Under the pieces are notes generated by a model. That model was not told the origin of the DNA, searched no databases, and saw only the letters and a list, made by a program, of their open reading frames with translations. The position numbers were made by a program, and so were the translations under genes. This document shows positions 1 through 5,507 of a DNA stretch of 7,461 bases, piece by piece (position 1 is the first letter of the stretch; every line of letters starts with the position of its first letter). The stretch spans positions 1 through 7,461 of the forward strand of contig JANOBJ010000373.1 in NCBI GenBank assembly GCA_031411575.1, in the 5' to 3' direction. The DNA is from JANOBJ01 sp031411575. GTDB lineage: Bacteria > Pseudomonadota > Gammaproteobacteria > Burkholderiales > Burkholderiaceae_C.

Positions 1-550
1 CTTCATTGCCGAGCTGAAAAAGAGCCCCGGCAAGTATTCGTACGCCTCGTCGGGCACGGGCGGCATTGGCCACCTGCAGACCGAGCTGTGGAAAGGCCTG
101 GCTGGCGTGTTCGTGACGCACATTCCCTACCGCGGCGCGGGGCCTGCGCTCAATGACACCGTGGCGGGTCAGGTGCCGATCATTTTTGACAATATCCCTT
201 CGGCGCTGCCCTTCATCCAGAGCGGCAAGCTGGTGCCGATGGCCGTCGCTGCGCCGCAGCGCCTGGCCGTGTTGCCCAATGTGCCCACTTTCAAGGAACT
301 CGGTCTGGAGCCGGTGAACCGCATGGCCTACTACGGCATCCTGGGCCCCAAAGGTCTGCCCAAGGAGGTGGTGGACAAGGTCAGCGCGGCGGCACGCAAG
401 GCGCTGGAAGACCCGGCCGTGCGCAAGCGCATCGAAGACACCGGCTCGCTAATCGTCGCCAACACGCCCGAGCAGTTCACCGCGCAGATCGCGGCCGAGT
501 TCGAGGTGTACAAAAAGGTGGTCGAGCAGCAGAAGCTGCGTCTGGATTGA
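1..550 (+). CDS. Tripartite tricarboxylate transporter substrate-binding protein (Bug/TctC family), 3' part only
   Basis: The gene runs in from the left edge; its first full codon is at base 2, and 182 C-terminal residues precede the TGA stop. The family (about 320 residues with a signal peptide) comprises periplasmic receptors that bind small carboxylates or related metabolites. Some deliver them to TctA/TctB membrane partners, and many are encoded alone. Visible hallmarks are the SSGTGG-IGHL segment near visible residues 16-25, the H-x-PYRGAGPAL-D stretch around residues 40-52, and the segment with G-VPIIFDN and a following SGKLVPMAV that forms the two-domain ligand cleft. The C-terminal helices include the LP-EVV-K-AA and ALEDP-V-KR pattern typical of the family. 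The ligand cannot be read from the sequence. An internal GTG at 107 is not the start, because the homologous frame continues to the window edge. An intrinsic terminator follows 23 bases after the stop, so this is the last gene of its transcript. No tctA or tctB is visible. Confidence 0.93.
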   Translation, partial: FIAELKKSPGKYSYASSGTGGIGHLQTELWKGLAGVFVTHIPYRGAGPALNDTVAGQVPIIFDNIPSALPFIQSGKLVPMAVAAPQRLAVLPNVPTFKELGLEPVNRMAYYGILGPKGLPKEVVDKVSAAARKALEDPAVRKRIEDTGSLIVANTPEQFTAQIAAEFEVYKKVVEQQKLRLD

Positions 551-573
551 GCGCGCGCCCGCTCGCTCCCGCC

Positions 574-597
574 AAGCCACCCGCCGGGTGGCTTTTT
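574..597 (+). terminator. Rho-independent terminator after the Bug receptor gene
   Basis: A perfect 9-base-pair stem has its left arm at 574-582 (AAGCCACCC) and right arm at 586-594 (GGGTGGCTT). A three-base loop separates them, and the right arm runs into a T tract ending at 597. It lies 23 bases downstream of the receptor stop codon and ends 23 bases before the xerD start, so it should separate the two transcripts. This is seen directly in the sequence and has the classic shape. Confidence 0.9.
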
Positions 598-620
598 CAT
601 GTTTGCTATCGTGCGAAGCC

Positions 621-1517
621 ATGAACCCCGCCAGCCAGTCCTGTATTGACGATTTCCTGGACGCGCTGTGGCTGGAAGAAGGCCTGTCCAAAAACACCTT
701 GTCGGCCTACCGGCGCGACCTGTCGCTCTACGCGGCCTGGTTGCACGCCGGGCACGCGCTGGCGCTCAACGCCACCGAGGAGAGCCACCTCAACGGCTAC
801 TTTTCGGCGCGCCACCGCGCCACGCGTGCCACCACCGCGAACCGCCGGCTCACGGTGTTCAAGCGCTACTTTCGCTGGGCGCTGCGCGAGCGGCACATCA
901 CCGCCGACCCCACGCTCAAGCTGCAGGCCGCCAGGCAACCGTTGCGTGTGCCCAAGGTGCTGAGCGAGCCGCAGGTTGAGGCCCTGCTGGCCGCGCCCGA
1001 TGTCAACACCCCGCTGGGCCTGCGTGACCGGACCATGATCGAACTGATGTACGCCAGCGGCCTGCGCGTGAGCGAGCTGGTCACGCTCAAGACACTGAAC
1101 GTGAGCCTGGGCGAGGGCGTGCTGCGCGTGATGGGCAAGGGCTCCAAGGAGCGGCTGGTGCCGTTTGGCGAGGTGGCGCGCGAATGGCTGGAGCGCTACC
1201 TGGCCGAGGCGCGGCCGGTGATCCTGGCCGGTCAGCAGACGCAAGACCTGTTCGTCACCGCGCGCGGCGCCGGCATGAGCCGCGTGATGTTCTGGATGAT
1301 CGTTAAAAAGCAGGCGCGCACGGCCGACATCACCGCACCGCTGTCGCCCCACACCCTGCGCCACGCGTTTGCCACCCACCTGCTGAACCACGGCGCCGAT
1401 CTGCGCGCGGTGCAGATGCTGCTGGGCCATGCCGATATTTCCACCACCACGATCTACACCCACGTGGCGCGCGAACGGCTCAAGGCGCTGCACGCTCAGC
1501 ACCACCCGCGCGGGTAG
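621..1517 (+). CDS. xerD: Site-specific tyrosine recombinase XerD
   Basis: This 298-residue tyrosine recombinase has the same length as E. coli XerD. With XerC it resolves chromosome dimers at dif, activated by FtsK at the division septum. The N-terminal SAM-like core-binding domain spans roughly residues 5-90 and the catalytic domain roughly 115-290. The full catalytic set is visible: Arg149 (ASGLRVSEL), Lys173 (GKGSKER), His244 and Arg247 (SPHTLRH), His270 (LLGH) and nucleophile Tyr279 (IYTHV). The C-terminal end (LHAQHHPRG) resembles XerD rather than XerC. I chose ATG 621. A GTG at 588 is in frame but lies inside the preceding terminator and would add unalignable residues. No good Shine-Dalgarno sequence precedes 621. 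The gene is alone on its transcript and converges on the patatin gene. With no integrase-like extension, attachment repeats or cargo, it reads as the housekeeping enzyme rather than a mobile-element integrase. Confidence 0.95.
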   Translation: MNPASQSCIDDFLDALWLEEGLSKNTLSAYRRDLSLYAAWLHAGHALALNATEESHLNGYFSARHRATRATTANRRLTVFKRYFRWALRERHITADPTLKLQAARQPLRVPKVLSEPQVEALLAAPDVNTPLGLRDRTMIELMYASGLRVSELVTLKTLNVSLGEGVLRVMGKGSKERLVPFGEVAREWLERYLAEARPVILAGQQTQDLFVTARGAGMSRVMFWMIVKKQARTADITAPLSPHTLRHAFATHLLNHGADLRAVQMLLGHADISTTTIYTHVARERLKALHAQHHPRG

Positions 1518-1533
1518 TGGCAGTGGCCTGCGG

Positions 1534-2460
1534 CTAGGGGCGTGCCCGCTCCAGGAGGGCGCGCAGGGCGCCGGCCTGTGCCAGCGTGGCGCGGTAGCCG
1601 CGCTCAATCGCCATCGCGCGGTAGCTGGCCGAAGCGCCCGCGTAGTAGCCCAGGTCAGGGTGGATCAGTACATCGGCCAGCGGCGTCTGCGTGTCCACCC
1701 GCTGGCGCATCAGCCGGTCGCCCTCGCGCCAGCGCTCAGGGATGTCGGCCGGGGTGGCGTCGGCATGGGCCGAAACATCCACCGCAATCACGTAGCGGGC
1801 GCCCAGCGCGCGCGCTGCAGCCACCGGCACCGGGCTCGATTGGTCGGCATCCACATAGCGGATGCCATCGAGCGTGACCGGCGCAAAGAGTGAGGGCGTG
1901 GCGCTGGAGGCGCGGATCGCGGCCCCGAGGTCGCCGCGCGTGAAGAGCGTGGTGCTGCCGCTCGCTTCGCGGGTCGCCGCCACCGCCAGCGGCAGCGCCA
2001 GCGATTCCAGCGTGTCCACGCCGGTCTGCGCGCGCACCCAGCTGGCGTAGCGCGCGCCGCGCAGCCGCAGGCTGCCGTCCCAGGCCAGATCGGCCAGCGA
2101 CAGTGCGGTCAGTTGCGCGGCGCGGCGCTCGATGTCGGCTGCGTTCAGGCCTGATGACCACAGCGCGCCGGCAAGCGCCCCGGCCGACGCGCCGACGATC
2201 GCGTCGGGGCGGATCTGCAGTTCTTCCAGCGCCTTGAGCACGCCAATATGGGCAAAGCCGCGCGGCCCTCCGGCGCCCAGCACCAGCACCAGGGGCGGTG
2301 ATTGCCGCCATCCCGCGCTGGATGGGGTGGCAAGCGATGGCCCCGGCATCGGTGCCAACAGCCACGCCAGCGCGGCCAGAACCACCAACCCAATGCCGGC
2401 AGCGGCCCAACCGAGCCAGCGCCACAGTCGGCGTGTGGCCACGGGTTTCTGGAGGCTCAT
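1534..2460 (-). CDS. Patatin-like phospholipase (RssA-type serine hydrolase) with N-terminal membrane anchor
   Basis: This 308-residue protein starts with a positively charged segment and one hydrophobic helix (about residues 17-36), probably a signal anchor or uncleaved signal. A patatin domain follows from about residue 56. Patatin enzymes are Ser-Asp dyad acyl hydrolases acting on lipids. Visible motifs are the oxyanion-hole loop GAGGPRG (62-68), the nucleophile elbow GASAG with Ser92, and the dyad aspartate Asp204 in YVDAD. The last usually reads D-G-G or D-G-A, so Asp206 in the third position is unusual. The start codon overlaps the stop of the upstream DUF455 gene as ATGA. A GGAG eight bases upstream (minus strand, 2472-2469) supports this start. 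The two genes should be co-transcribed and translationally coupled. Substrate is unknown, and some bacterial patatins of this type have no demonstrated lipase activity. No terminator is evident before the convergent xerD end. Confidence 0.9.
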   Translation of the reverse strand: MSLQKPVATRRLWRWLGWAAAGIGLVVLAALAWLLAPMPGPSLATPSSAGWRQSPPLVLVLGAGGPRGFAHIGVLKALEELQIRPDAIVGASAGALAGALWSSGLNAADIERRAAQLTALSLADLAWDGSLRLRGARYASWVRAQTGVDTLESLALPLAVAATREASGSTTLFTRGDLGAAIRASSATPSLFAPVTLDGIRYVDADQSSPVPVAAARALGARYVIAVDVSAHADATPADIPERWREGDRLMRQRVDTQTPLADVLIHPDLGYYAGASASYRAMAIERGYRATLAQAGALRALLERARP

Positions 2461-3254
2461 GCCCCCGACTCCAGCCAGGCCATCTCGGCCTCGGTGAAGC
2501 CGGCGCTGCGCCGTGCCGGCCGATTGAAGGGCGGTTTCAGGCGCGGAGCGTCGTACTGGCGCACCAGCGCGGCGTAGTGCGCCACCGGCTCCAGCCCATC
2601 GCGCGCGCAGAGCCAGCGGTACCAGTGGTTGCCGATCGCCACGTGGCCGATCTCGTCGCGCAGGATGGTGTCGAGGATGTCCACCGAGCGCAGCGCATCA
2701 GGCGTGTTGACCTTGCGCAGCTTGGTCTGGATCAGCGGTGTTGCGTCCAGCCCGCGTGCCTCCAGCGTGCGCGGCACCAGCGCCATGCGCGCGGTGATGT
2801 CGTGGCGGGTCTTGTCGGTCATTTCCCACAGGCCGTTGTGGGCGGGGAAGTCGCCGTAATCGTGGCCGTTGTCGCGCAGCTGCGCGAGCAGCAGGCTGAA
2901 GTGGTGGGCCTCCTCGGCCGCCACGCGCAGCCAGTCAAGGTAGTAGGCGCTCGGCATGCCGGAAAAGCGCCACACCGCATCCAGGGCCAGGTTGATCGCG
3001 TTGAACTCGATGTGGGCAATGGAATGGATCAGCGCGGCGCGGCCTTCGGGCGTGAAGGGCGAGCGCTTGGCGACTTCCAGATGGTTCAGCAGCAGCGGGC
3101 GGGCCGGCCGGCCGGGCAGGTCAGCCGGTTCTGGCAGAGTGCCGTCTGCTATCGAAAGTGTAGCGTGCTGTGACCACAGGGCGCGGACGAGAGCCACTTT
3201 ATGTTCGATATCGGGGCTGCGCAAGGCTTCCAGCGCACGTTCACGGAGTTCCAT
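2457..3254 (-). CDS. DUF455 family ferritin-like protein
   Basis: This 265-residue, largely helical protein matches the DUF455 (COG2833) pattern, a ferritin-like fold expected to hold a carboxylate-bridged di-metal site. Candidate metal ligands are visible: HIE with Glu83 (residues 81-83), the EEAHH cluster (114-118), and D-E-I-G-H with Glu201 and His204, the E-x-x-H spacing typical of di-iron four-helix bundles. Its biochemical role is not established to my knowledge, so I assign no reaction. I chose the ATG at 3254 because the frame upstream of it runs antisense through the carbonic anhydrase gene and looks like noise. There is no well-spaced Shine-Dalgarno sequence. A -10-like hexamer (minus strand, 3267-3262) ends seven bases before the ATG, so translation could be leaderless. 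The stop codon overlaps the start of the patatin gene, which makes this the first gene of a two-gene unit. Confidence 0.88.
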   Translation of the reverse strand: MELRERALEALRSPDIEHKVALVRALWSQHATLSIADGTLPEPADLPGRPARPLLLNHLEVAKRSPFTPEGRAALIHSIAHIEFNAINLALDAVWRFSGMPSAYYLDWLRVAAEEAHHFSLLLAQLRDNGHDYGDFPAHNGLWEMTDKTRHDITARMALVPRTLEARGLDATPLIQTKLRKVNTPDALRSVDILDTILRDEIGHVAIGNHWYRWLCARDGLEPVAHYAALVRQYDAPRLKPPFNRPARRSAGFTEAEMAWLESGA

Positions 3255-3302
3255 CCCTACAATTCTAGGCTGGACGACTCCAACCGAAGCAGGAACGCAG
3301 CA
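3255..3302. promoter_or_regulatory. Divergent promoter region between DUF455 and gamma carbonic anhydrase genes
   Basis: This 48-base region separates two divergent start codons. On the plus strand TACAAT (3258-3263) is one mismatch from the -10 consensus and would place a transcript start near 3270, leaving a leader of about 33 bases. On the minus strand TAGAAT (3267-3262), also one mismatch away, overlaps it and would start transcription at or next to the DUF455 ATG. I see no convincing -35 hexamer at 16-18 bases for either, so the assignment rests on the -10 hexamers and on position. Confidence 0.4.
3291..3295 (+). promoter_or_regulatory. Shine-Dalgarno sequence for the carbonic anhydrase gene
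   Basis: AGGAA lies seven bases before ATG 3303. It decides that start against the upstream in-frame ATG at 3201, which lies inside the divergent DUF455 gene. Confidence 0.65.
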
Positions 3303-3827
3303 ATGGCAATCTATGAACTCGATGGCGTGGCGCCGCGGCAGGCGGACAGCGCGTGGGTGGCAGACAGCGCGCAGGTGATGGGCAATGTGGTGCTGGCCGA
3401 CGATTCGAGCGTCTGGTTCCACGCCGTGATCCGCGGCGACACCGAAACCATCACGGTCGGGCGTGGCAGCAACGTGCAGGACGGCTCGGTGCTGCACGCC
3501 GATATCGGCATGCCGCTTGTGATTGGCCAGAACGTCACCGTGGGCCACCAGGTGATGCTGCATGGCTGCACCATCGGCGACGAATCGCTGATCGGCATTG
3601 GCGCCGTGGTGCTCAATGGCGCGAAGATCGGCAAGCACTGCCTGGTGGGCGCGGGTGCGCTGGTGACCGAGGGCAAGGAGTTTCCTGACGGCTCGATGAT
3701 CATCGGCAGCCCGGCCAAGGTGGTGCGTCAGCTCACGCCCGAGCAGATTGCCGGTCTCAAGATGAGTGCACAGCACTACATCGACAACGCCAGGCGCTAC
3801 CGTGCCGGCTTGCACAAGATCGGCTGA
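3303..3827 (+). CDS. Gamma-class carbonic anhydrase family protein (YrdA/PaaY-like)
   Basis: This 174-residue left-handed beta-helix protein of hexapeptide repeats belongs to the gamma carbonic anhydrase-like family, whose members form trimers with a metal at each subunit interface. The three metal-ligand histidines are all present: His65 (VLHAD), and His82 and His87 (VGHQVMLHG). The conserved RGD at 44-46 and the NVQD stretch at 57-60 are also present. The hexapeptide core spans about residues 13-140 and is followed by a C-terminal helix (about 146-170). Family members include true carbonic anhydrases, PaaY thioesterase and proteins such as YrdA with no clear activity, so CO2 hydration is plausible but unproven. 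ATG 3303 is supported by the AGGAA sequence. The gene is nine bases upstream of hslO and shares its transcript. Its product is predicted to be cytoplasmic, with no signal peptide. Confidence 0.92.
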   Translation: MAIYELDGVAPRQADSAWVADSAQVMGNVVLADDSSVWFHAVIRGDTETITVGRGSNVQDGSVLHADIGMPLVIGQNVTVGHQVMLHGCTIGDESLIGIGAVVLNGAKIGKHCLVGAGALVTEGKEFPDGSMIIGSPAKVVRQLTPEQIAGLKMSAQHYIDNARRYRAGLHKIG

Positions 3828-3830
3828 GGG
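3826..3830 (+). promoter_or_regulatory. Shine-Dalgarno sequence for hslO overlapping the upstream stop codon
   Basis: GAGGG begins within the TGA stop (3825-3827) of the carbonic anhydrase gene and lies six bases before GTG 3837. This supports the GTG start and suggests that a terminating ribosome can reinitiate on hslO. Confidence 0.7.
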
Positions 3831-3836
3831 CACCGC

Positions 3837-4826
3837 GTGTCAGAACTGCATAAATTCCTGTTTGATGGCTTGCCGGTGCGCGGCATGGTGGTGCGCCTGA
3901 CCGACGCCTGGAAAGAAATCCTGCGGCGGCGCCAATCCAATCACCAGACCGGCCCCTACCCGCCACAGGTGCGCGAGCTGCTGGGCGAAATGGCGGCGGC
4001 CGGCGTACTGATGCAGTCCAACATCAAGTTCAACGGGGCGCTGGTGCTGCAGATTTTTGGCGACGGCCCGGTCAAGGTGGCGGTGGTGGAGGTGCAGCCC
4101 GACCTGAGCCTGCGCGCCACCGCCAAGGTGGTGGGCGAGGTCGGCCCCGGCGCCCGCCTGAGCGAGATGGTGAACGTGAGCAACAAGGGGCGTTGCGCCA
4201 TCACGCTCGATCCGAAGGACAAGTTCCCGGGCCAGCAGCCCTACCAGGGCGTGGTGCCGCTGTTTGGCGACCAGCACGAAAAGCTTGAAAAACTCAGCGA
4301 CGTGCTGCAGCACTACATGCTGCAAAGCGAGCAGCTCGACACCCTGCTGGTGCTGGCCGCCAACGACGAGGTGGCGGCTGGCCTGTTGATCCAGCGCCTG
4401 CCGGTGAAGGGTGAGCGCAACCTGGCCGGGAGCCTGGTGGCGGTTGAAAACGAAGACGAAATCGGCCGCAACGAGGACTACAACCGTGTCTCGACCCTGG
4501 CCGCCAGCCTGACCCGCGAAGAACTGCTGACACTGGACGTGGACACCATCCTGCGGCGCCTGTTCTGGGACGAAAAAGTGCTGCGCTTTGCCCCGAACGA
4601 AGGCGCAAACGGGCCGCACTTTGCCTGCAGCTGCAGCCGCATCCGCGTGAGCAACATGATCCGCAGCCTCGGCCGCGAAGAGGCCGACAGCATCCTGGCC
4701 GAGCGCGGCGACATCGAGGTCAGTTGCGACTTTTGCGGCCAGCAGTACACGTTTGACGTGGTGGATGCGGCTCAGATTTTTACCGAGCCCGGCGCCCAGC
4801 CACCGGGCACCGGATTTGTGCAGTAA
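3837..4826 (+). CDS. hslO: Redox-regulated molecular chaperone Hsp33
   Basis: Hsp33 is a cytoplasmic holdase switched on by oxidation: four cysteines bind zinc when reduced and form disulfides under oxidative plus unfolding stress, which exposes a client-binding surface. This protein has 329 residues, somewhat longer than the 292 of E. coli Hsp33, mainly through terminal extensions. The N-terminal core starts with LHKFLFDGLPVRG. The redox switch is intact: C-x-C at Cys264 and Cys266, then C-x-x-C at Cys297 and Cys300 near the C-terminus. An additional Cys120 lies in the core. Translation starts at a GTG, and the preceding GAGGG overlaps the stop of the carbonic anhydrase gene, so the two form an operon. 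The gene ends only 15 bases from the convergent NadR-like gene, and no intrinsic terminator is visible there. Confidence 0.96.
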   Translation: MSELHKFLFDGLPVRGMVVRLTDAWKEILRRRQSNHQTGPYPPQVRELLGEMAAAGVLMQSNIKFNGALVLQIFGDGPVKVAVVEVQPDLSLRATAKVVGEVGPGARLSEMVNVSNKGRCAITLDPKDKFPGQQPYQGVVPLFGDQHEKLEKLSDVLQHYMLQSEQLDTLLVLAANDEVAAGLLIQRLPVKGERNLAGSLVAVENEDEIGRNEDYNRVSTLAASLTREELLTLDVDTILRRLFWDEKVLRFAPNEGANGPHFACSCSRIRVSNMIRSLGREEADSILAERGDIEVSCDFCGQQYTFDVVDAAQIFTEPGAQPPGTGFVQ

Positions 4827-4841
4827 CCGGCCCAAAAAGGG

Positions 4842-5507
4842 TCAACTGCGCAGGAGGCCGGTGAACAGCTTGTGCTCGCATTCCGTGTCGCTGCATTTGT
4901 CGCACGACCAGGTCTGCAGACCGTTTTTGGAGTCAAATCGCCTTGATGTCGGCGCCGGCTGGTCATAGTTTGCTATTTTATTAATAGCAAACAGGGCATT
5001 CTGCAAACGCTCCCCGTTCTGGCCGTACACCACCTGGTAGGTGATGGCCGCACTGTCCAGCGCCGCCCGGACCCGCGCATCCACCGGCTCGCGCACATGC
5101 GGGCCGTCGCGCTGCAAGCCGTCGGCCACCCACGGCAGATCAAGCCCCGTCAGCAGCGTGAGGGTGTAGCGGCGCTGGTGGGCAAGTGCGAACGGGTACA
5201 GCGACCGGTCGGCGAACAGCAGATCGCTGTACACCGCGACCATGAGCGGCGAGGTGTCGGCCAGCACGGTGTCAACGCCCGCTGTCGATGCCGCGGCATC
5301 CACCGCCGCCGCCTGGGCCTGCGCAATACCGGCCTGCTCGTCGGCGCGGGGGGTGCGGCCTGCCTGCTCGCACCAGTCGCGCAACACCTCGGCGACCGTG
5401 AGGACGCGGCGGCCGGCGCCGCGCAGGTGCGTGGCCAGGTCAGCGACCAGCCGCGTCTTGCCAGTGCTCTCGGCTCCGACGATGGCGATGCGCAGCGGTG
5501 TCGTCAT
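4842..5507 (-). CDS. NadR-like ATPase, probable ribosylnicotinamide kinase
   Basis: This 221-residue P-loop protein resembles the C-terminal kinase domain of NadR, which phosphorylates nicotinamide riboside to NMN. Visible motifs are the Walker A loop GAESTGKT (11-18), a probable acidic catalytic or metal residue in LADTSP (Asp84), and the LDLPWVADGLQRDGP stretch (123-136), which matches the family's lid region. There is no N-terminal DNA-binding or adenylyltransferase domain, so this is the kinase part alone. Start ATG 5507 overlaps the pnuC stop as ATGA, and the longer frame to 5612 lies antisense-free but within pnuC and is rejected. Two oddities follow the kinase core. Residues 172-180 are encoded by a perfect AT-rich palindrome. 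The C-terminus carries a Cys/His cluster (Cys202, Cys205, Cys210, His212) that could bind a metal. The coupling to pnuC strongly suggests riboside trapping after uptake; kinase activity itself is inferred. Confidence 0.85.
   Translation of the reverse strand: MTTPLRIAIVGAESTGKTRLVADLATHLRGAGRRVLTVAEVLRDWCEQAGRTPRADEQAGIAQAQAAAVDAAASTAGVDTVLADTSPLMVAVYSDLLFADRSLYPFALAHQRRYTLTLLTGLDLPWVADGLQRDGPHVREPVDARVRAALDSAAITYQVVYGQNGERLQNALFAINKIANYDQPAPTSRRFDSKNGLQTWSCDKCSDTECEHKLFTGLLRS
4968..4992. repeat. Perfect AT-rich palindrome inside the NadR-like gene
   Basis: Arms GTTTGCTATT (4968-4977) and AATAGCAAAC (4983-4992) are perfect inverted repeats of 10 bases around a five-base TTATT loop. The element is strikingly AT-rich in a GC-rich gene. 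It is translated without a frame break as LFAINKIAN on the minus strand and includes ATA, a codon rarely used in such genomes. No T tract follows either arm, so it is not a standard intrinsic terminator. It may be a dispersed palindromic repeat that entered the gene. Confidence 0.8.

Noticed and set aside
621..1517. Tyrosine recombinase as a sign of an integron, phage or integrative element
   Set aside because: Length, catalytic spacing and C-terminus match housekeeping XerD, and no attachment repeats, cargo genes or tRNA are nearby.
1502..1520. GC-rich hairpin at the xerD stop (CCC-GCGC-GGG with an outer CCA/TGG)
   Set aside because: The stem is interrupted by a three-base bulge, no T tract follows on either strand, and CG-rich repeats of this kind are common by chance here.
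606..1607. 333-codon minus-strand reading frame opposite xerD
   Set aside because: It is an antisense shadow: composition is rich in His, Gln and Arg with no recognisable motif, and the plus strand encodes a complete XerD with all catalytic residues.
3148..3164. Degenerate GCTAT...GTAGC palindrome in the DUF455 gene, same 17-base span as the core at 4972-4988
   Set aside because: Only four Watson-Crick pairs plus one wobble. Short GCTAT/ATAGC words are expected several times in a window this size, so it is too weak to call a repeat copy.
3201..3302. Longer N-terminus for the carbonic anhydrase from ATG 3201
   Set aside because: It overlaps the DUF455 coding region, adds residues absent from the family, and ATG 3303 has a well-placed AGGAA.
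3255..3833. Upstream extension of the DUF455 frame to 3833
   Set aside because: The extra 193 residues are antisense to the carbonic anhydrase gene, show no ferritin-like features and would swallow the divergent promoter region.
3840..4835. 331-codon minus-strand reading frame opposite hslO
   Set aside because: It lies in the codon-complement frame of hslO and gives low-complexity His/Gln/Ala-rich sequence with no motif. Such long antisense frames are expected in GC-rich DNA.
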